A DNA stretch of 9,431 bases from an uncultured Clostridia bacterium. GTDB taxonomy: Bacteria; Bacillota; Clostridia; UBA1381. The notes under the pieces are model-generated. The model had not been told where the DNA came from and did no database searches. It was given only the letters and a program-made list of their open reading frames with translations. Made by a program: the position numbers and the translations under genes. Shown piece after piece: positions 9,201-9,431 of the stretch (position 1 is the first letter of the stretch; the number at the start of each line of letters is the position of its first letter). The stretch lies in contig CAJTPP010000086.1 of assembly GCA_910578235.1 (NCBI GenBank), positions 1 through 9,431 of the forward strand, read 5' to 3'.

Positions 9201-9431
9201 TAGTTACTCCTGTGCCTGGAGCATATGGTACGGCAATTATCCTTGTTAAGGCCGGATCATATAAAGCTCTTATCCGTGTGCATATTAAACCTGCTGTAAC
9301 AGCTACTGCTAAATCAGTCGCGATGCCGCAGGTATCAGCAGGTGCTGGCCATGTTGCAGCGCTTAAATATGATGGGACAGTTTGGACTTGGGGAGCAAAT
9401 GATAGCGGTCAGCTTGGTAATGGTGACTCTA
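161..9431 (+). CDS. Giant secreted RCC1-repeat / Ig-like multi-propeller protein (3' end outside window)
   Basis: One uninterrupted frame of 3090 codons runs off the right edge, so the protein exceeds 3090 residues. From the N-terminus I see a signal peptide, acidic and Ser-rich linkers, a small possibly Ig-like region, a long Glu/Lys/Thr-rich stalk (residues about 295-735), then four cycles of seven RCC1 repeats plus an Ig/BIG2-like spacer, and the first blade of a fifth cycle. RCC1 repeats are recognised by the core DGTVWxWGxNxxGQLG, preceded by a Gly-x-x-His-Thr-type loop. Such repeats fold as seven-bladed beta-propellers, and in bacteria they occur in large exported proteins usually of unknown function. 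Cysteine is rare, as expected for an extracellular Gram-positive protein. No catalytic motif was recognised. A surface adhesin or ligand-binding fibre is inferred, not shown. The anchor (LPXTG, SLH, dockerin or other) would be at the unseen C-terminus. The gene has its own promoter and ribosome binding site. Confidence 0.95.
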   Translation, partial: MKFNKMMTKILSALIMTSMVGTSVQIPTIAEISGAGQAIIEGTREGFAKDASGSAESEDTAAASDEGNKKEDAETAEKEAEAASNDNAQNNSQGEAKTSPSSAARNTSSSSSSSNSYNNSTDTSQVLEPFSTANDSDQLKFDQSFSLFEYYGAKKTFTATAMHGDGSDIMWEVGDPKFVSISEPRIDGDKSTVDITWDGETVETIARTPFYAMLKSNPYEKITGTIYLSNGSAPAEGEETNEIAAGSRTEFESEEVRKFVEEMYATGLTQDNSIYDLSSFGDNSTSTPDYSQMSDEEILALFEEKQAKEDAENASEKTEDTDAEKTEDKTSEENKEVNSAADKTEKDALSGETDKVDTDKSEDKTSKDSIYNKEETQSEVPQKDVKTDESAEEKTDKNTNEKTNKTNAEPKASDEVDADAEKSVDDETSEKTETKTETVTTTKTVQKEITEEVTTKKQKATTTTKTKTTEIVSEEPIIETVTKTVYDEVPSTKEMRLETVVDSAYDEETGETITETKTETVTVPTTELVAREETSEEVVGTNYTVRETVTTETKTDDGEVNTDTAVNEYTTTEAPAVGTVVDSFTTYSEEEIKEYIAKTADVEITEVKVQTVQTPVETEPTTEIASANVKTKITASAGSSYASSNTGASNKQPVTIANKNTEASNNTSNTETTLTDAAEANASDKSETSVSNSAGTDKTSADTSDDIIITDVTDDGELSEDEADDDISLFAGGTTVTPMIAAGHRQTYALKADGTVWSWGYNAYGQLGTNDTRNWHYPQQVKNSDGTGYLTDVKEIAAGHVHAYALKTDGTVWAWGYGHDGELGNGTTADTNTLPVQVKGGAQGGAYLRNITHIAAGYYTGFAISSDGYVYSWGHNPDGILGNGNNTNQSSPVRVATNAAGTSYLTGVKQIAAGYYTAIAVDNSGNVWTWGHNGNGALGDGGTTTRFYAQKVQGISNVKEVAFGGDNYGYGRGTSYAVTNDGKLYGWGYCGYGALGDETSNVLTPKLLTANVDRVTAGGEGQGVTVLILKRDKTVWGLGCNSNGRFGNNENIESNNTWKQTVVKNADGTISPLTNVISVVTARNGQHSLAIRADGTIWAWGLTDNGQVGLGHTQNLDRTSSNQLTATPIGNNTSVLRVHSGTYSSGVTEGGSGKLVSNIILKEGETFTPVNVAIAMAGGVYDEKAISLSSVTMTSFDTSIATISGKTIVPNTNKKYGSTPVMLSVTTTTFGGIQHTFKGMIRVKIAPSDGITVPKVSAGGRHTLALKSDGTVWAWGYNGYGQLSIGETIDKTTTDKLSPSQIIATVDKEFADDNVTVKSYTPSSYLTNIVDIATGYDFSVALDKNGNVWTWGYNGNYELGRVTSDVYTYALPAKVEGLPVIKQINSSPNRTYALSDSGEVWSWGYGSYSALGDDINNSKYTPSRVKGGQSGNEYLQDIVYVDGGHATGYAIRTDGTMWSWGCNQHGMLGDGTQSANNTPVQVKTGEQNNASGYLENVVNIDGFSTDYSRGNTIGITYAVTEDKTLYGWGYSAMKCLGEEYEGHPTNAPKIHTTPIQMNTDVLQVSVGGDNYGNNFVYALKTNGKVYSVGYDYYGELGNGSRHQYYVDGTTGNKVYYFNGDGTAQMFVNESQNDVIAANENHGEIRVSLPEGTWQEVSVKTGTTVIGQTVSGKDSEGKDIIKDVVAETLEPITDIIHISAAMHGRHGTAIKKDGTIYTWGLNSNGQLGNGTYYGATINNGIHQIWPSAIQAGRADTAGSGTLTVRGGTLASTIDGNGPMGTTGVKGDNDTLFTNITLRGDEANSKYDTFTIDPSKVFRKIPFTTVGKMEVPVTTTITYKSMDPDIATVSGTGVIKPANNGKYGNTVILLTAKATDGGITHTYKSIIRVKVAPSDGIAMPKISLGQEFALALKSDGTVWAWGYNGNGELGQGHATNSYIPVQIVNGMDIEYDSRNNPISYTVTSYLDNIVDISAAQLTGFALDKDGNVWSWGHNGNSQLGRTINKDPERRFAGKVEGLPDKIVQIFAGTDTVFALSEKGQIWSWGWGGNRGDNIGTTNNIPTRVVGGESGSKYLEDIVYVTASYTATYALKANGTMWAWGYNGYSQLGNGNTHGPNYPQQVKTGEQKDLSGYLQNVIEIAGFSTNNIGIGYAVTEDRALYGWGHNNTMVFGTDKNATTFRTPIKLNSNVRQVVTGGNSNTNNYTYILKTDGKVYSIGYDANGELGNGMRHNTNADDSYRYNGDGSAEMLAAETLGEWQEVVIRKGETVDSNNVTTEIKEPITDIMQIAASNWGFFGAAMKKDGTIYTWGYNNFGQLGIGAAIGATINNGVQAYWPSVVQFGSEGSNVLLVRGGTYASTIDGNGAMGAPGIKGDADTLFTNITLRGDDINSKYDVFMVDKSKVYGKESFSIVGKEEIQIIPNSIQYTSMDPSIAYVDSVGRIRPTNQGKYGSTVIVITAQAARMGVTKTYKGLIRVNVAPSVGLAMPQVSAGASFITALKYDGTVWVWGYNANGELGNGDMTGTNVYRPIQVKGGDTGEKYLTNIIEISSGSNHTIALRKDGTVWAWGYNANGELGNNTTTNSFVPVQVGLTKEDIKDASGNVTGFNITSYLNNIVHVAAGYYHSLALSKDGTVWAWGHNGHGCLGNGDGNNRWLPTKVLGGASGTEYLEDIVQITGAYYHSIALKTNGTVWAWGYGGWGQLGNGSTGNYSTPVQVLTGEQQLGSNYLKNVVQISAMGDGNGTVLALMEDKTAYGWGRTYNGALGITSWSDTSVVKPREFTTTPIKINKMTITETTEGDKTVRKASIEELNNIAQIAGGGSGKETYSLFIDGDGNVHGVGYNINGELGSGNDRGNGDVNNYGKDAGWGPELKDTLNISDILQISGGSNGNFSVAVNEDGEVWTWGYNTSGQIGNGTTDSPKLTPVRVGGGANVLRISNGKIMHGATVIEEFNDPNEMITNVTMAEDDTFKIEAGDVETKPNFCLLPDKEAPTAASIDFISFNENIATVGNTGASKGVVTPVPGAYGTAIILVKAGSYKALIRVHIKPAVTATAKSVAMPQVSAGAGHVAALKYDGTVWTWGANDSGQLGNGDS
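251..541 (+). other. Acidic Ala/Glu and poly-Ser linker (residues about 31-127)
   Basis: This low-complexity segment follows the signal peptide. Glu, Ala, Asp and Lys dominate first, then Ser and Asn, including seven consecutive serines at residues 108-114 followed by an Asn/Ser-rich run. The serine codons are mixed (TCT, TCC, TCA, TCG), so the run is kept at protein level and is not a simple DNA microsatellite. It is probably a disordered spacer between membrane or wall and the first folded domain. Confidence 0.7.
542..856 (+). other. Small folded N-terminal region, possibly Ig-like (residues about 128-232)
   Basis: This stretch differs from the flanking linkers: it has aromatic and hydrophobic residues in alternating strand-like patterns (SLFEYYGAKKTFTATA, DIMWEVGDPKFVSIS, STVDITWDG, KITGTIYLSNG). 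The W-E-V-x-D-P-x-x-V-S-I pattern recalls the 'S-x-D-x-x-I-A-T-V' core of BIG2-type Ig domains, and of the spacers later in this same protein. I do not recognise it as a specific family. Ig-like is an inference from pattern alone. Confidence 0.35.
1043..1450 (+). other. Glu/Lys/Asp-rich charged stalk (residues about 295-430)
   Basis: Glu, Lys, Asp, Thr, Ser and Ala make up nearly all of this segment, with short recurring phrases such as SEKTED, AEKTEDKTSEE and EEKTDKNTNEKT. It is either disordered or a single charged helix. Hydrophobic residues are too sparse for an obvious heptad coiled coil. In a surface protein it would act as a flexible spacer. Several small antisense open frames rich in Ser, Phe and Leu here are shadows of this repetitive coding. 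Confidence 0.75.
1451..2047 (+). repeat. Thr/Glu/Val-rich stalk with imperfect internal repeats (residues about 431-629)
   Basis: The composition shifts from charged to Thr/Val/Glu-rich with alternating polar and hydrophobic residues, which favours beta structure. The nonapeptide TETKTETVT occurs exactly at 1454-1480 and again at 1700-1726 (82 residues apart), with a partial copy TETKTD at 1811-1828. Each is followed by Val/Thr-rich strands, and phrases such as EEVTT, ETVTKTV and RETVTTE recur. It resembles stalk regions of Gram-positive surface proteins and may carry O-glycans on its many threonines (inference). Confidence 0.6.
2048..2365 (+). other. Ser/Thr/Asn/Asp linker ending in an acidic patch (residues about 630-735)
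   Basis: A small-residue-rich disordered linker (ASAGSSYASSNTGASN and similar) passes into a strongly acidic run (residues about 707-730, D-D-G-E-L-S-E-D-E-A-D-D-D) and then ISLFAGG. The first RCC1 blade follows directly. The acidic patch marks the junction between stalk and propeller array. Confidence 0.65.
2375..3547 (+). repeat. RCC1 propeller 1: seven repeats (residues about 739-1129)
   Basis: Seven RCC1 cores begin at nt 2417, 2585, 2759, 2930, 3101, 3254 and 3440, mostly 56-58 codons apart (51 between blades 5 and 6, 62 between 6 and 7). Blades 1 and 2 are canonical (DGTVWSWGYNAYGQLG, DGTVWAWGYGHDGELG). Blade 5 reads DGKLYGWG. Blade 6 is divergent (DKTVWGLGCNSNGRFG), with Leu for the second Trp. 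Blade 7 is DGTIWAWG. Seven repeats match a complete RCC1-type seven-bladed beta-propeller. It is the most compact of the four, without the long blade 6-7 insert of propellers 2 and 3. Two Cys residues (in blades 5 and 6) are unusual for this protein. Confidence 0.88.
3557..3919 (+). other. Spacer 1: linker plus Ig/BIG2-like domain (residues about 1133-1253)
   Basis: After blade 7 comes a linker (VLRVHSGTYSSGV, then LVSNIILKEGETF) and an Ig-like domain. Its core is FDTSIATIS, then KYGSTPVML, ending in FKGMIRVKIAP. The BIG2 family has the same order: an S/D-x-x-I-A-T-V strand, a Gly-rich turn, then a strand of 'I/L-x-V'. It joins propeller 2 with almost no gap. Its linker is shorter than those of spacers 2 and 3. 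Confidence 0.6.
3920..5413 (+). repeat. RCC1 propeller 2: seven repeats with a blade 6-7 insert (residues about 1254-1751)
   Basis: Seven cores begin at nt 3965, 4193, 4349, 4520, 4724, 4904 and 5294. Blade 1 is DGTVWAWGYNGYGQLS, with the usual LG altered to LS. Blade 5 is DKTLYGWG and blade 6 is NGKVYSVGYD, where Val replaces the second Trp. Blade 7 is DGTIYTWG. Blades 6 and 7 are 130 codons apart instead of the usual 55-65, because of an insert. Blades 1 and 2 are also long (76 codons). The DNA of blade 1 (3948-3993) is identical over 46 nt to blade 1 of propeller 3. Confidence 0.87.
4970..5230 (+). other. Insert between blades 6 and 7 of propeller 2
   Basis: About 85 residues are added here relative to propeller 1. 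They include YYFNGDGTAQMF, then a strand pair around GTWQEVSVKTG, ending at LEPITDI before blade 7. Propeller 3 has a shorter version with the same landmarks in the same order (YNGDGSAEML, GEWQEVVIRKGE, KEPITDI). It would project as an extra subdomain from one edge of the propeller. I do not recognise a family. Confidence 0.6.
5435..5848 (+). other. Spacer 2: conserved linker plus Ig/BIG2-like domain (residues about 1759-1896)
   Basis: The first half is a conserved linker (VRGGTLASTIDGNG, then DTLFTNITLRGDE and NSKYD) that recurs nearly unchanged in spacer 3. The second half is Ig/BIG2-like: YKSMDPDIATVSG, then NNGKYGNTVILL, ending in YKSIIRVKVAP. It runs without a gap into propeller 3. The linker's Gly/Asn/Thr composition suggests a small beta subdomain or extended ribbon. 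Confidence 0.62.
5849..7171 (+). repeat. RCC1 propeller 3: seven repeats with a shorter blade 6-7 insert (residues about 1897-2337)
   Basis: Seven cores begin at nt 5897, 6107, 6266, 6431, 6620, 6782 and 7058. Blade 3 is irregular (KGQIWSWGWGGNRGDNIG) and blade 5 is DRALYGWGHNNTMVFG. Blade 6 is DGKVYSIGYD, with Ile replacing the second Trp. Blade 7 is DGTIYTWGYN. The block is closest to propeller 2, blade for blade, including the longer blade 1-2 spacing (70 codons) and the insert between blades 6 and 7 (92 codons core to core). Confidence 0.87.
6840..7000 (+). other. Insert between blades 6 and 7 of propeller 3
   Basis: About 50 residues sit here, with YNGDGSAEML, GEWQEVVIRKGE and KEPITDI in the same order as in propeller 2. 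Relative to that copy it lacks much of the Asn/Glu-rich and Gly/Lys-rich parts. It is either an older shortened form or the ancestral short form later expanded in propeller 2. Confidence 0.6.
7187..7606 (+). other. Spacer 3: conserved linker plus Ig/BIG2-like domain (residues about 2343-2482)
   Basis: The linker repeats that of spacer 2 (VRGGTYASTIDGNG, then DTLFTNITLRGDD and NSKYD). The Ig-like half reads YTSMDPSIAYVDS, then NQGKYGSTVIVI, ending in YKGLIRVNVAP. This is the same architecture as spacer 2, with nearly the same length. Confidence 0.62.
7607..8932 (+). repeat. RCC1 propeller 4: seven repeats, the most regular first half (residues about 2483-2924)
   Basis: Seven cores begin at nt 7655, 7832, 8042, 8213, 8399, 8648 and 8843. 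Blades 1-4 are nearly perfect RCC1 consensus. Blades 1 and 2 share 26 identical nucleotides (7679-7704 and 7856-7881), which suggests recent duplication or homogenisation. Blade 5 is DKTAYGWGRTYNGALG. Blade 6 is DGNVHGVGYN, with Val for the second Trp and His for the first. Blade 7 is DGEVWTWG. The long blade 6-7 insert of propellers 2 and 3 is absent, but blades 5-6 are 83 codons apart because of an extra segment (about 8461-8580). Confidence 0.87.
8933..9322 (+). other. Spacer 4: diverged linker plus Ig/BIG2-like domain (residues about 2925-3054)
   Basis: The linker is recognisable but diverged (VLRISNGKIMHGATV, then ITNVTMAEDDTFKIE). The Ig-like part has FNENIATVG, then VPGAYGTAIILV, ending in YKALIRVHIKP. 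It lacks the RGGTxASTIDGNG signature of spacers 2 and 3. The short linker resembles spacer 1 more than spacers 2 and 3. It contains one of the few Cys residues (NFCLLP). Confidence 0.58.
9323..9431 (+). repeat. RCC1 propeller 5, first blade, cut by the window edge
   Basis: After MPQVSAGAGHVAALKY comes a full blade core (DGTVWTWGANDSGQLG, core start 9371), followed by NGDS and the end of the window. The entry phrase MPQVSAGA is identical to that of propeller 4, so a fifth propeller of the same kind begins here. The number of further cycles is unknown. Confidence 0.85.

Noticed and set aside
2375..9431. Possible CRISPR array or mobile-element repeats from the recurring DNA
   Set aside because: The repeats are coding, diverged and in frame, with blade spacing of about 51-130 codons. 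There are no short identical direct repeats with unique spacers, no terminal inverted repeats and no transposase.

Overview
The window is almost entirely one giant coding region on the + strand. It starts at 161 and is still open at the right edge: 3090 codons were read with no in-frame stop. The product looks like a secreted or surface-displayed protein built mainly from RCC1 repeats. Moderately AT-rich DNA, a consensus sigma-A-type promoter, a strong Shine-Dalgarno, scarce cysteine and an export signal followed by a low-complexity stalk suggest a Gram-positive Firmicute. A gut-type Clostridia (Ruminococcus- or Lachnospiraceae-like) is plausible, but this rests on style, not on a marker gene.

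Layout. Positions 1-160 hold the promoter (TTGACT, 17-bp spacer, TATAAT), a perfect 15-bp palindrome over the -35 box, and a leader of about 115 nt ending in AGGGGAG. The protein then runs: signal peptide (residues 1 to about 30), acidic and Ser-rich linker, a small possibly Ig-like region (about 128-232), a Glu/Lys/Asp-rich stretch (about 295-430), a Thr/Glu/Val-rich stretch (about 430-630), and a Ser/Thr/Asn/Asp linker (to about 735). After that come four complete cycles of [seven RCC1 repeats, then an Ig/BIG2-like spacer], and the first blade of a fifth cycle cut by the window edge.

Main point. I count exactly seven RCC1 repeats in each of the four complete blocks. Each block is therefore a predicted complete seven-bladed beta-propeller, and the protein would be a string of propellers separated by Ig-like beads. 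Blade-specific signatures recur at the same place in every block: blade 5 has YGWG, and blade 6 has lost the second Trp and carries a longer loop. This argues that whole propellers, not single blades, were duplicated. Propellers 2 and 3 also share an extra insert between blades 6 and 7.

Function is not shown by the sequence. A surface adhesin or ligand-binding fibre is the natural inference. The C-terminus, where any cell-wall anchor would lie, is outside the window. No RNA gene, mobile element, CRISPR array or second convincing gene was seen.
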